Source: JABMOV01 sp964344305
GTDB lineage: Bacteria; Fidelibacterota; Marinisomatia; Marinisomatales; JABMOV01
Direction of reading: 5' to 3'
Length of the DNA: 64,000 bases
Assembly: GCA_964344305.1 (NCBI GenBank)
Contig: CAYFMT010000004.1
Span: forward strand, 98,598 to 162,597
Part shown: positions 36,040-45,352 of the stretch, piece after piece
How positions within the stretch are numbered: the stretch's first letter is position 1
How the letters are laid out: each line of letters begins with the position of its first letter
Notes under the pieces: model-generated
The model's input: the letters and a program-made list of their open reading frames with translations, nothing else
Database searches by the model: none
Told to the model about the DNA's origin: nothing
Made by a program: the position numbers and the translations under genes

Positions 36040-36828
36040 ATGAAACATGTATTAAAAACCGCTATTGATGCTGCCTGGGATGCAGGTGCGCTCATTTTAC
36101 AGTATTATAAATCAAGCTATGAGATCAAGGATAAGGGTTATCACAATCCCGTTACCACTGCAGACCATGCGTCTGATGCCCAGATAAAAAAATCGTTGCA
36201 GGATGCATATCCAGAATATGGGTGGCTTTCTGAGGAAACGGTGGATTCACCTGAACGATTGGAAAAGGATCGCGTTTGGGTCGTTGATCCTCTGGATGGG
36301 ACAAAAGAATTCATTGAAGGCGTACCAAATTTTGTCGTGAGTATTGCACTGGTTGAACATGGAGAACCCATCCTTGGTGTATTGTATAACCCAGTCACAA
36401 AAGAAACATTTGCAGCCACAAGGGGTGGCGGTGCCAACTTGAATGGAAATCCTATCTACTGTACCAGGAAAACAGATCCATCAGAAATGGTTATATTAAA
36501 CAGTCGATCAGAAACAAAACGTGGACTGTGGGATCCCTACCATGGATCATTTAAACGTTTGGATGCTGTTGGTAGTGTGGCCTATAAACTTGGATTAACG
36601 GCTGCAGGGAAAGCGGATATTTTTGCCTCCCTGCGACCTAAAAATGAGTGGGACATTTGTGCAGGGCATTGCATTATAAATGAAGCAGGTGGAAAACTGG
36701 TTACAACGAAAGGAAAACCCCTGACCTACAACAACAAAAGTACCCTTTTTACCCCGGGACTGGTTGGTGGATACCCTGAAGCAGTGGAACAAACACTTTC
36801 CATAGTAGAAAGGCATACAGATGAGTGA
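36040..36828 (+). CDS. cysQ: 3'(2'),5'-bisphosphate nucleotidase (CysQ-like)
   Basis: A protein of 262 residues in the inositol monophosphatase superfamily: metal-binding motif VVDPLDGTKEFIEG (CysQ-type; other members have DP(I/L)DGT.N), WLSEET, and EWDICAGHCIINEAGG. It hydrolyses 3'-phosphoadenosine 5'-phosphate to AMP in sulphur metabolism. The ThyX gene starts inside its 3' end (8-base overlap), suggesting translational coupling. Confidence 0.88.
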   Translation: MKHVLKTAIDAAWDAGALILQYYKSSYEIKDKGYHNPVTTADHASDAQIKKSLQDAYPEYGWLSEETVDSPERLEKDRVWVVDPLDGTKEFIEGVPNFVVSIALVEHGEPILGVLYNPVTKETFAATRGGGANLNGNPIYCTRKTDPSEMVILNSRSETKRGLWDPYHGSFKRLDAVGSVAYKLGLTAAGKADIFASLRPKNEWDICAGHCIINEAGGKLVTTKGKPLTYNNKSTLFTPGLVGGYPEAVEQTLSIVERHTDE

Positions 36829-37786
36829 TGTAATTATTCCTGATGATGGTATCAAATGTCTGGATAAAGGATTTGTCCGGCTGGTAGACAGTATGGGCGG
36901 GGACGATGCCATTGTCCAATCAGCACGTGTGAGTTATGGTAAAGGAACCAAAAAAGTCACACAGGACCGGGGACTAATCCGATACCTGATGCGCCATCGT
37001 CATACAACACCTTTTGAAATGGTCGAGTTTAAATTTCACTGCAAAATGCCCATTTTTGTTGCCCGGCAATGGGTACGACATCGAACAGCCAATATCAATG
37101 AGTACAGCTTACGGTATTCAGAAGCTCGCGATGATTTTTACATCCCTGAAAAAAAGGACATTCATTTTCAAAGCAAATTGAACAAGCAGGGAAGAGATCT
37201 TGAAGATGTACCGGATGACCTTAAGAAGAAGGTTATACAGTATTTTGAGGAAATATCTGATAGAAGCTTCTCCATGTATCAGGAATTGAATGAAGCAGGA
37301 ATTGCCAGGGAACTTGCCCGTGCTATTATTCCAGTTAACATCTATACCGAATGGTACTGGAAGAATGACCTTCACAATACATTGCATTTTCTTCATTTAC
37401 GCATGGATTCCCATGCGCAGTATGAAATACGTGTTTATGCAGATGCCATGGCTGAATATGTTCAAAAAATTGCCCCCATTGCATTTGAGGCATTCATGGA
37501 TTATGTGGTGAATGGAATGCGATTCACCGGAGTGGAGCGGTCCATTTTCACTAAAAACCTCCCAAAACGAATTCTGGATGAGATTTACGAGGATGTAGTG
37601 TACCAGATCGTTACCACCATGCATCATGGAAAACCACGAGAGATTGATGAATTATTCTCACTGTATCAGAAAAATGGCGGGAAAGATACTCAGGGAGATT
37701 TTGAACTGAAATGGAATTCAGGTGAAGTGGAACCTGGAAATGTACGCGAATTGAAAGAGTTTAAGGAGAAGCTCGAGACGCTTTAA
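36821..37786 (+). CDS. thyX: flavin-dependent thymidylate synthase
   Basis: A protein of 321 residues with the ThyX motif RHRTANINEYS at about residues 86-96, followed by LRYSEARDDFY. It makes dTMP from dUMP using FAD, NADPH and methylenetetrahydrofolate. The C-terminal part is long for the family (usually about 220-260 residues) because of an insertion after the motif (roughly 105-145) and a long tail. The gene overlaps cysQ. Confidence 0.95.
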   Translation: MSDVIIPDDGIKCLDKGFVRLVDSMGGDDAIVQSARVSYGKGTKKVTQDRGLIRYLMRHRHTTPFEMVEFKFHCKMPIFVARQWVRHRTANINEYSLRYSEARDDFYIPEKKDIHFQSKLNKQGRDLEDVPDDLKKKVIQYFEEISDRSFSMYQELNEAGIARELARAIIPVNIYTEWYWKNDLHNTLHFLHLRMDSHAQYEIRVYADAMAEYVQKIAPIAFEAFMDYVVNGMRFTGVERSIFTKNLPKRILDEIYEDVVYQIVTTMHHGKPREIDELFSLYQKNGGKDTQGDFELKWNSGEVEPGNVRELKEFKEKLETL

Positions 37787-37831
37787 TTCACGCACAAAAT
37801 TTTATTTATAACTGATTTATAAGGAGGATAC

Positions 37832-38506
37832 ATGTCACATGAACATGTTGGTCATCGTCAGCGACTTCGAGAACGATACTTGAAAAATGGTCTTGAGGGT
37901 TTTCACGATTATGAGATTGTTGAACTCTTATTGACCCTGGGAACACCAAGAAGAAATTGTAAATCCATGGCTAAACAGGCATTGAAAAAGTTTGGATCTT
38001 TGTCAAGGGTACTTGAAGCCCCCATCGGGGAGTTGGAATCAATAAAGGGCATTGGACCCAACAATGTATTTGGATTGAAACTCTCTCAATCCGTGGCACG
38101 AATGTATCTTGCTGAGCGATTGAAAGATAGGGATTATATCACCTGTTCCAATGATGTACATGAATTCCTGATCCACCATTTGCGCGACAAAAATCGGGAA
38201 GTATTTCTTGTTATCTTCCTGAATGGAAGAAACCAGATCATCGGACATGAGCAATTGTTTGAAGGCACATTGACTTCATCTGCAGTGTACCCGAGAGAAG
38301 TGGTACAAAAAGTGCTGTTTCATGATGCTGCGGCAGTTGTGCTTGTTCACAATCATCCCAGTGGAAATCCAAAACCAAGTCTGGAGGATAAAACCATCAC
38401 ATCCAGATTAAAGACTGCCCTGGAATCCATTGATGTCTCAGTGCATGATCACTTAATTGTTGCTGGAAACAATATTTTCTCCTTTGCAGATGAAGGAATG
38501 ATTTAG
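37832..38506 (+). CDS. radC: RadC family JAB1/MPN protein
   Basis: A protein of 224 residues with an N-terminal helix-hairpin-helix-like part (GELESIKGIGPNNVFGLKLS) and the JAMM metal motif HNHPSGNPKPSLED near residue 173. Although long called a DNA-repair protein, its real role is uncertain. The ribosome site is strong (AAGGAGG, eight bases upstream). The gene is separated from thyX by 45 bases. Confidence 0.92.
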   Translation: MSHEHVGHRQRLRERYLKNGLEGFHDYEIVELLLTLGTPRRNCKSMAKQALKKFGSLSRVLEAPIGELESIKGIGPNNVFGLKLSQSVARMYLAERLKDRDYITCSNDVHEFLIHHLRDKNREVFLVIFLNGRNQIIGHEQLFEGTLTSSAVYPREVVQKVLFHDAAAVVLVHNHPSGNPKPSLEDKTITSRLKTALESIDVSVHDHLIVAGNNIFSFADEGMI

Positions 38507-38617
38507 TACCCATACATTCACCTCGATCTGATGCCATTGGAATTATGGTGAACCAGTCCACCTTTCACAAAAAATAATGTGGTATATTTTTTCCTCACAA
38601 ATAATAGGATAAACATC

Positions 38618-41080
38618 ATGAAACGCTTGATTCTCCTGTCTTTAATACTCTGGTCCCAGGTGATGGGTCAGATTGGTGTGACTCAACCCTCTGTAGCTGT
38701 TATTGATGACCCGTATGCCACGAAAATAAATCCCGCCGGTCTGGGTTTTACAAACCATGAAGAAGTTTCCATATTTGGTCTCTATGATGGTAGTGAATTA
38801 ACCAAAGATTTTGCCCTGTACAATCAGGGTGGACATTCGGGTTCAGGGTATGAGTGGAATTCTGTTACAGGAGAGAACATCTGGACAACTGCATTTGGCT
38901 TTTCAATCAATGATTTACATACCATGGGATTTTCCTATTCGTTTGCCAATAGCGATTGGAAAGGTGGAAACCTGAATATTGGCTGGATGCATCGTCCGAC
39001 AAATTTTCTGTCTTTGGGTGCCACCCTTGCCAATGCTTGGTCCGGTTCAAATCCCTTCCAGACACTCACAACAGGCATTGCTATTCAAAACCCCACAGGA
39101 CGGTTTGGATTCAGTATTGATGGTGCATTTGATTTTGATAATCCTGCTACGACTGATGATGTGGACAGCCGTTTGTATGCAGGAGTGTTTTTTGAGCCGG
39201 TAAAAGGAATCAGGATAAATGGGTTCAGTGACATAGGTGAGGATTCGCCAGCAATTGGACTTTCAATCAGTGTATTTACTTCCAATTTTGGATTGGAATC
39301 TCATGGAAAATCCCAGGGAAGCTCCTCAAACACTTTTGGATTACGATTCTCAAACAATGCCTATAGAACCATATTTAAGGATGGGATTAAAAAATCAGAT
39401 AGTGAGACCTGGGTGAGGATGAAACTACATGGATATTTCATCGAAGAGCCGGAGTTTGAAAAACCACCATTTGATTTTGATTTTAACATACCACTATTTG
39501 GAGGAAATCAGGTTTATGGACGTCAACTAAAGAAATTTATCGATGATATGGCGGATCTTGCAGCTGATCCCGCCATAGATGGATTGATTATTGATATGGG
39601 ATATGTTCGAGGTGGTTTTACAAAGATTGTGGAGATACGAGATGCCCTTCAGGGAGTTAAAGATTCTGGTAAAAAGATCATTGTTTACAGCAAAACCGGA
39701 TTGAGCAATGTGGATGTGTTTATCACATCCATGGCAGATGAAATATACACTCACAACATGGGGAGCGTGGATCTACGTGGACTCAATATTGAAATGACTT
39801 TTTTCCGTGGACTTCTGGATACCCTGTCCATTGTTCCTGAAGTATGGAGAATCAGTCCCTACAAAACAGCAGGAGATGCATTCCTGAACCGAGGAATTTC
39901 AGACGAAATGCATTCCAATTATTCACAGTTGTTTGGCAGTATTTATGATGAGTTTATTAAAGGGATTACCGAGGGAAAGGGATGGACAACGGAAAAAACA
40001 ATCGAAACGGTGAATAATGGACCATATTTCCTCTCTGAGCGTGCAATTGAAGCAGAATTACTGACTGGAACAAAATATCCAGATGAATTCGAAGAATATA
40101 TTGAGGAACTCAATGATAGTAAGAACAAAATACTGTCATTTTCCGATTATCTCGACGATGATGAATATGTTTATGAATGGAAGAAAGGTGGCAACAGGGA
40201 TAAGATCGCCGTCATTTACGCAGTAGGTGGAATCCAGACGGGAAAAAGTCGTCATAGTCCCCAGGGTTCATCCGTAATGGGTGATGAAACAATCGCGAAA
40301 GCCATAAAGCAGGCACGCGAGGACAAAGACATTAAAGCTATTGTATTGCGTATTGATAGTGGTGGCGGATCAGCACTGGCATCGGATGTCATGTGGCGGG
40401 AAGCACTTAAGACCACAAAGTTGGATTCAGCTAATGTAAAACCGTTTATTGCGTCCATGTCAAGCGTTGCAGCCAGTGGCGGATACTACATTGCCTGTCA
40501 GGCTGATACCATTATGGCTGCACCTGCAACTATAACCGGTTCAATCGGGGTTATCGGGATGAGGTTGAACTTTTCACAATTACAGGAAAGATTTGGCATC
40601 AATACCGACATAATAAAAATGGGAGAAAGAGCTGACTTTGCTTCGGGTTCAAGACTGGCTTCGGAGGAGGAGTCAGAAATGATCATGTCCTCTATCCAGG
40701 ATATTTACATCAAATTCAAGGAACGGGTTGTAAGTGGTCGTGAAAGTATCACAGACATAGATGATCTCGATGAAATAGCCCTGGGTCGAGTATGGACCGG
40801 AACGGATGCTGTTGACAATGGACTCATCGATCTAACAGGGGGGTACTATGATGCTATTGATGTGGCAAAGGCAGCGGCAGGCATAGAGGGGGAAGTAGAG
40901 ATTGTTGAATTCCCAAAAAGGAAGAAGGTATCCGGATTAGCTGATATGTTAAATAATGAATCTCGATTATCCTTCCTGCCTGAGGAGCTTCAGGAATCAC
41001 TGGAAATAATTGAGATGATTGACATCCTGGAAAATGATCAGAATCAGATGATTTTACCGGTTAGAATTGAAATCAAGTGA
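38618..41080 (+). CDS. sppA: signal peptide peptidase SppA (67K type) with N-terminal barrel-like domain
   Basis: A protein of 820 residues. After a signal peptide (MKRLILLSLILWSQVMGQ), residues about 22-275 resemble a PorV-like beta-barrel (INPAGLGF, GFSINDLHTMGFSYSF, GWMHRPTNFLSLGATLANAWSG). Then come two S49 peptidase domains. The catalytic pair is Lys416 (ISPYKTAGDAF, first domain) and Ser620 (AASGGYY, second domain), as in 67-kDa SppA. ATG 38618 is chosen for its signal peptide and an AGGA upstream. The barrel-like segment is unusual and would place the protease at the outer membrane. It ends exactly at the start of a flanking repeat. Confidence 0.88.
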   Translation: MKRLILLSLILWSQVMGQIGVTQPSVAVIDDPYATKINPAGLGFTNHEEVSIFGLYDGSELTKDFALYNQGGHSGSGYEWNSVTGENIWTTAFGFSINDLHTMGFSYSFANSDWKGGNLNIGWMHRPTNFLSLGATLANAWSGSNPFQTLTTGIAIQNPTGRFGFSIDGAFDFDNPATTDDVDSRLYAGVFFEPVKGIRINGFSDIGEDSPAIGLSISVFTSNFGLESHGKSQGSSSNTFGLRFSNNAYRTIFKDGIKKSDSETWVRMKLHGYFIEEPEFEKPPFDFDFNIPLFGGNQVYGRQLKKFIDDMADLAADPAIDGLIIDMGYVRGGFTKIVEIRDALQGVKDSGKKIIVYSKTGLSNVDVFITSMADEIYTHNMGSVDLRGLNIEMTFFRGLLDTLSIVPEVWRISPYKTAGDAFLNRGISDEMHSNYSQLFGSIYDEFIKGITEGKGWTTEKTIETVNNGPYFLSERAIEAELLTGTKYPDEFEEYIEELNDSKNKILSFSDYLDDDEYVYEWKKGGNRDKIAVIYAVGGIQTGKSRHSPQGSSVMGDETIAKAIKQAREDKDIKAIVLRIDSGGGSALASDVMWREALKTTKLDSANVKPFIASMSSVAASGGYYIACQADTIMAAPATITGSIGVIGMRLNFSQLQERFGINTDIIKMGERADFASGSRLASEEESEMIMSSIQDIYIKFKERVVSGRESITDIDDLDEIALGRVWTGTDAVDNGLIDLTGGYYDAIDVAKAAAGIEGEVEIVEFPKRKKVSGLADMLNNESRLSFLPEELQESLEIIEMIDILENDQNQMILPVRIEIK

Positions 41081-41179
41081 CCACGGATTGCACGAAGACC
41101 AACAACCACGGATTGCACGTAGACCAGCAACCATGGATTACACGAAATCATATAACCGTTAACTACACTAAATAAATGG
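41080..41179. repeat. 25-bp tandem repeat flanking the GxxExxY gene (left)
   Basis: Three clear units of ACCACGGATTGCACGAAGAC followed by CAACA, at 41080-41104, 41105-41129 and 41130-41154 (the last with several differences), plus a degenerate fourth unit to 41179. The first A is the last base of the sppA stop codon. Confidence 0.85.
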
Positions 41180-41188
41180 AAAGGAAAA

Positions 41189-41560
41189 ATGAGTGAACTA
41201 ATTTATAAAAAAGAGTCATATGGTATAATTGGATGTGCCATGGAGGTGCATCGTGAGTTGGGCACAGGCTTTTTAGAAAAAGTATACGAAAAAGCCATGA
41301 AAGTTGAGTTTGCACTCAGGGGTATCCCCTGTGACTTGCAGGTAGCATACCCAGTATTCTATAAAGGAAATCACATCCAAAACTTCATCTGTGATTTAAC
41401 CGTTAGAAATACAATCATAGTTGAATTTAAAGCCGTGAAACAAATTTCTGATCTGGATAGAGCACAGATACTCAATTATTTGAAAGTAACAGATTTCAAA
41501 TTGGGTATGATCATTAACTTTGGTTCTGTCAGCCTTGAATATGAACGATTTGTCAACTAA
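41189..41560 (+). CDS. GxxExxY family protein
   Basis: A protein of 123 residues with the family motif GTGFLEKVYE (G27, E30, Y33), an N-terminal GIIGCAMEVHRELG and a nuclease-like core FICDLTVRNTIIVEFKAV (Asp...Glu-Phe-Lys) that recalls PD-(D/E)XK folds. The family's function is unknown. AAAGGA lies before the ATG. It is bounded on the left by tandem ACCACGGATT repeats and on the right by an inverted copy, so it looks like a cargo gene in a small mobile unit. Confidence 0.85.
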   Translation: MSELIYKKESYGIIGCAMEVHRELGTGFLEKVYEKAMKVEFALRGIPCDLQVAYPVFYKGNHIQNFICDLTVRNTIIVEFKAVKQISDLDRAQILNYLKVTDFKLGMIINFGSVSLEYERFVN

Positions 41561-41584
41561 CATGAATATGAATTATACCCAATT

Positions 41585-41608
41585 CGTGTAATTCGTGAAA
41601 TCCGTGGT
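41585..41608. repeat. inverted copy of ACCACGGATT repeat (right)
   Basis: CGTGTAATTCGTGAAATCCG TGGT is the reverse complement of ACCACGGATTTCACGAATTA CACG, the same core as the left repeat. It covers both candidate GTG starts (41595 and 41604) of the homoaconitase gene. Confidence 0.85.
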
Positions 41609-43559
41609 TTATAAACCTCAGAATCTGATCGAGAGAACTGTACAGGCCTATGCGGTAGGTCTGCCTCATGGAAAGGCTGTTCAATCCGGAGACTACATTC
41701 GAGTAAAACCGGCACACATTCTCACTCACGATAATACTAGTGCCATAATGACGAAGTTTGGTGGATTGAGCGCAGACAGAATTCACGATCCGGGTCAACC
41801 TGTCTTTACACTGGATCATGATGTCCAGAGTCAATCGGCTGATACGATTAATAAATACCGCAATATCCAGACATTCGCCAAAAAAATGGGTGTTGATTTT
41901 TACAATGCAGGATCGGGTATCGGACATCAAATCATGATTGATGAGGGGTATGCTTTTCCCGGTTCCCTGGCTGTGGCGTCAGACAGTCATGCCAACATGT
42001 ATGGTGGAATAGGATGCCTTGGGTTTTCAGTGGTTCGTACTGATGCTGCCGCCATCTGGGCAGCAGGGACAACCTGGTGGCAGGTTCCACCGGTCGTCAA
42101 AGTTATCTGTAACGGGAGTCTGGCCACAGGTGTAACGGGCAAGGATGTCATTATTTCGCTGATTGGATCACTCAACAATGATGATGTGTTGAATCATGCA
42201 CTTGAATTTCATGACGATGGAATCAAATCCCTATCCATAGATGATCGGCTTACCATTGCCAATATGTCTACAGAGTGGGGAGCAGTTGCATGTTTGTTTC
42301 CTGTCGACAATGCGGTGGTGGACTGGTTAGAAAACAGACGTATGATACTCAATAAAATAGGAAAGTGGAATCCCCATCCGAGAATTAATGGACAAACTAT
42401 TGACTCGTTACTCGCCAGGAAACACTCTGCCGACCCTGATGCATTGTACGCTAAGTCCATAACAATCAACCTGTCGACAATCGTACCCTATGTGTCCGGT
42501 CCGGATTCTGTGAAAATCACCCAGCCTGTTACCAGGATTGCTGATAAAAATATACCCATTCAAAAAGCCTACCTCGTTTCCTGTGTAAATAGCAGGGTGA
42601 GCGATTTCGAACAGGCAGCATCTATTGCGAAAGGGAAAAAAGTAGCAGACAATGTAGAATTCTATATGTCCGCATCAAGCAGGGAAATCCAGGAGGAATG
42701 CAATAAAAAGGGATATTGGCAAACATTGATTGATGCCGGGGCAAAGCCACTGTTACCCGGTTGTAATCAGTGTATCGGACTGGGTGAAGGACTCCTGAAG
42801 GATGGCGAAATTGGAATTTCCTCAACCAACAGGAACTTTAAAGGACGAATGGGAAGCCGTGATGCACAAATCTATCTTGCCTCACCGGCAGTAGTGGTGG
42901 CATCCGCAATTGCCGGGAGGATTGTTGACCCAATTAAACGCGAATCGATGCACACTGAAATCAGTTGTGATGAATATCCTCTCATAAAAAGATACAAGGA
43001 GGAAGTATTGATTCCCGGTTTCCAAAAATCTATTGCTGGAAACCTGCTGCTATGCTTGAAGGACAATATTAATACAGATGGGATCTATCCCGGGAAATAC
43101 ACCTACGATGATTCAATGACACCGGAGCAAATGGCATCAGTCGTCATGGAGAATTATGATGAAAGTTTTTCTCAAATAGCACAGAAAACTGATATCCTAT
43201 TTTCAGGTTACAATTTTGGAACCGGCAGTTCACGTGAACAAGCTGTCACGGCTTTTAAACATAAGGGAATTCAGTGCATTGTTGCTGGTTCAATCAACCA
43301 GAATTATAAACGGAATGCATTTAATAACGGGTTTATAGTTCTGGAGTCATCTTCGTGTATTGACTACATGCTATCAACCTTTAAACATCAAGAGAATACT
43401 GTTCGACCAGACCTATCTGTAACTATTGATTTTGGAATGAGTATTGTAGTACTGGGGAATATTGAGTTTCGATTTACACCTCTTGGACAGGTGATACAGG
43501 AACTCATTGTGTCTGGTGGATTGGTGAGCCAGGTACACCAAAACAATTCAGGAGAATGA
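41595..43559 (+). CDS. homoaconitase/aconitase, single-chain LYS4-like type
   Basis: A protein of 654 residues with features of the fungal homoaconitase LYS4 family: HDNTSAIM, SDSHANMYGGIGCLGF, VVRTDAAAIWAAGTTWWQVPP, ANMSTEWGA, LVSCVNSR, GCNQCIGLGEG, STNRNFKGRMGS, NINTDGIYPGKYTYDD, NFGTGSSREQA. The 4Fe-4S cysteines lie in LVSCVNSR and GCNQC. It would convert homocitrate to homoisocitrate or citrate to isocitrate. The adjacent dehydrogenase favours a pathway pair. The start is uncertain: GTG 41595 and GTG 41604 both lie within a repeat; upstream is a stop. Confidence 0.85.
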   Translation: MKSVVYKPQNLIERTVQAYAVGLPHGKAVQSGDYIRVKPAHILTHDNTSAIMTKFGGLSADRIHDPGQPVFTLDHDVQSQSADTINKYRNIQTFAKKMGVDFYNAGSGIGHQIMIDEGYAFPGSLAVASDSHANMYGGIGCLGFSVVRTDAAAIWAAGTTWWQVPPVVKVICNGSLATGVTGKDVIISLIGSLNNDDVLNHALEFHDDGIKSLSIDDRLTIANMSTEWGAVACLFPVDNAVVDWLENRRMILNKIGKWNPHPRINGQTIDSLLARKHSADPDALYAKSITINLSTIVPYVSGPDSVKITQPVTRIADKNIPIQKAYLVSCVNSRVSDFEQAASIAKGKKVADNVEFYMSASSREIQEECNKKGYWQTLIDAGAKPLLPGCNQCIGLGEGLLKDGEIGISSTNRNFKGRMGSRDAQIYLASPAVVVASAIAGRIVDPIKRESMHTEISCDEYPLIKRYKEEVLIPGFQKSIAGNLLLCLKDNINTDGIYPGKYTYDDSMTPEQMASVVMENYDESFSQIAQKTDILFSGYNFGTGSSREQAVTAFKHKGIQCIVAGSINQNYKRNAFNNGFIVLESSSCIDYMLSTFKHQENTVRPDLSVTIDFGMSIVVLGNIEFRFTPLGQVIQELIVSGGLVSQVHQNNSGE

Positions 43560-43564
43560 GAAAT

Positions 43565-44761
43565 ATGGATAAACCAACAATTGTTGTCATGCCTGGAGAT
43601 GGAATTGGAAAAGTTGTGCTGAAAGAAGCTCTTCGAGTACTGGATGCAACTGGATTCAAGGCAGAATATGTCTACGGAGACATAGGATGGGAGTTCTGGT
43701 GTAAGGAAGGAAATCCTTTACCTGAAAGAACTGTGGAATTACTGGAAAAGCATAGAATTGGGTTGTTTGGAGCCATTACATCTAAACCCAAACTGGAAGC
43801 CGAGGAAGAACTGTCTCCTGAATTGAAGAACAAAGGACTTATTTATTCAAGTCCTATTGTTGGTTTGAGGCAGAGATTTGGATTGGACATCTGTTACCGA
43901 CCTTGCCGAAGTTATGTAGGAAATCCACTGAACTTTATCCGTAGGTCATCCGATGATTCATTCGAGGAACCGGAAATTGATGTGGTTGTGTTCAGGCAAA
44001 ATACTGAAGGATTGTACTGCGGGGTTGAATGGGCGGACCCACCCATTCAGATTTTAAATGCGTTTTCCACCCACCCTTCATTCCAAAAGAATTTCTCAGT
44101 AATACCAAAAGATGAAATATCCATCTCAACCAGAATATTTACACATACCGCCGTCAAAAGGATATTGAGGTCAGCATTTGACTATGCAGAGAAACATGGA
44201 TATTCATCAGTGACGGTCTGTGAAAAGCCCAATGTAATTCGTGAAACGTCTGGATTGATGCTGCAATTGGCCAGGGAAATGCAATTAAGTGATTACCCGA
44301 ATATCGCATGTTACAATAGCAATATCGATGCTCAAATGATGTGGCTTACCAAGAATCCAGAGGATGTGGGAGTGATAGTGGCGAGTAATATGTTTGGCGA
44401 TATCATATCTGATGGGTTTGCGGGACTGACAGGGGGACTAGGATTTGCAGCCAGTGCTCAATATAATCCTGATACAGGTGTTGCGGTATTTGAACCCACC
44501 CATGGCAGTGCCCCAAAATATGCGGACTATCCCATTTCGATTGTGAATCCTATCGCCATGATCGAATCAGCAGCCATGATGATTGAGTACCTGGGTCAGT
44601 TATCTGCTGCATCCAGGATTAGAGAGGCTGTTGCGAAGGTGGTAGCAGAAGGAAAAATCCGGACTTATGATATGATGAAACTTAAAGGTTCCCCGGATGT
44701 CGTCAACCATGGAGCAACCTCAACGACTGCTATGACGAATGCTATAATTTCAAATCTCTGA
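43565..44761 (+). CDS. homoisocitrate/isocitrate dehydrogenase family protein
   Basis: A protein of about 398 residues in the beta-decarboxylating dehydrogenase family: MPGDGIGK, VVVFRQNTEGLYCGVEW, NMFGDIISDGFAGLTGGLGFA, FEPTHGSAPKYA. The substrate helix reads YSSPIVGLRQRFGL. Isocitrate dehydrogenases typically have SxNxxLR, with an Asn that is replaced here by Ile, so homoisocitrate is the better guess. ATG 43565 has an AGGAG ten bases upstream; ATG 43556 overlaps the previous stop and is the alternative. It is a two-gene unit with the LYS4-like gene. Confidence 0.8.
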   Translation: MDKPTIVVMPGDGIGKVVLKEALRVLDATGFKAEYVYGDIGWEFWCKEGNPLPERTVELLEKHRIGLFGAITSKPKLEAEEELSPELKNKGLIYSSPIVGLRQRFGLDICYRPCRSYVGNPLNFIRRSSDDSFEEPEIDVVVFRQNTEGLYCGVEWADPPIQILNAFSTHPSFQKNFSVIPKDEISISTRIFTHTAVKRILRSAFDYAEKHGYSSVTVCEKPNVIRETSGLMLQLAREMQLSDYPNIACYNSNIDAQMMWLTKNPEDVGVIVASNMFGDIISDGFAGLTGGLGFAASAQYNPDTGVAVFEPTHGSAPKYADYPISIVNPIAMIESAAMMIEYLGQLSAASRIREAVAKVVAEGKIRTYDMMKLKGSPDVVNHGATSTTAMTNAIISNL

Positions 44762-44801
44762 TCAACTGATCATGCCTGCAGTTAATAGTCAATACCTTTT
44801 A

Positions 44802-44830
44802 TTGTAAAAGACTATGAATCTGCCTAGAAT
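44802..44830 (+). promoter_or_regulatory. sigma-70-like promoter of the DUF1761 gene
   Basis: TTGTAA (44802-44807), 17 bases, TAGAAT (44825-44830), located 27 bases before the start codon at 44858. A good match in spacing and position. Confidence 0.5.
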
Positions 44831-44857
44831 CAATGCAACCAACAAAGGAGTGAAAAT

Positions 44858-45292
44858 ATGTATGAACCTGTCATAAATCTATGGGCTGTCCTCGTTTCAG
44901 CCATTGTATTTTTTGGAATTGGATCCCTATGGTACGGCCCCCTGTTTGGAAGTATCTGGATGAAAGCCATGGGCTGGACGAAAGAAAGCCTTGAAGCGGA
45001 TAAATCCCAATCCAATATGGCTCTATCATTTGGGCTCATGTTTGTCGCATCACTGATCATGGCGTATGTTACTGCGCATATGGTGGATTTCATGATGCAG
45101 ATTTACCCGGAGATGAGTCCAGTAATGGTTGGCCTCAATTCCGGATTCTGGCTGTGGCTGGGGTATATCCTGGCCTATCTGTTAACTGCACCGGCATTTG
45201 AAAACAAACCATGGTCCTATGTATTTGTGAATGGAGGTTACTGGTTACTGGGTATCCTTGCAACAGGTGCCATTATTGGCGCGTGGAGATAA
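44858..45292 (+). CDS. DUF1761 family membrane protein
   Basis: A protein of 144 residues with four hydrophobic segments: about 7-29, 53-73, 89-110 and 120-141. It contains the family features FGIGSLWYGPLFGSIWMKAMGW and MVDFMM, typical of DUF1761. The role is unknown. AAAGGAG precedes the start. A good terminator follows at 45302-45325. Confidence 0.85.
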   Translation: MYEPVINLWAVLVSAIVFFGIGSLWYGPLFGSIWMKAMGWTKESLEADKSQSNMALSFGLMFVASLIMAYVTAHMVDFMMQIYPEMSPVMVGLNSGFWLWLGYILAYLLTAPAFENKPWSYVFVNGGYWLLGILATGAIIGAWR

Positions 45293-45301
45293 CAGACTGA
45301 G

Positions 45302-45325
45302 AGGGGTGATAATTCACCCCTTTTT
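45302..45325 (+). terminator. terminator of DUF1761 gene
   Basis: An 8-bp stem, AGGGGTGA (45302-45309) with TCACCCCT (45314-45321), loop TAAT, then TTTTT. It ends the DUF1761 transcript. Confidence 0.85.
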
Positions 45326-45352
45326 CATCTGCCTATGCATAATTACAGTGTA

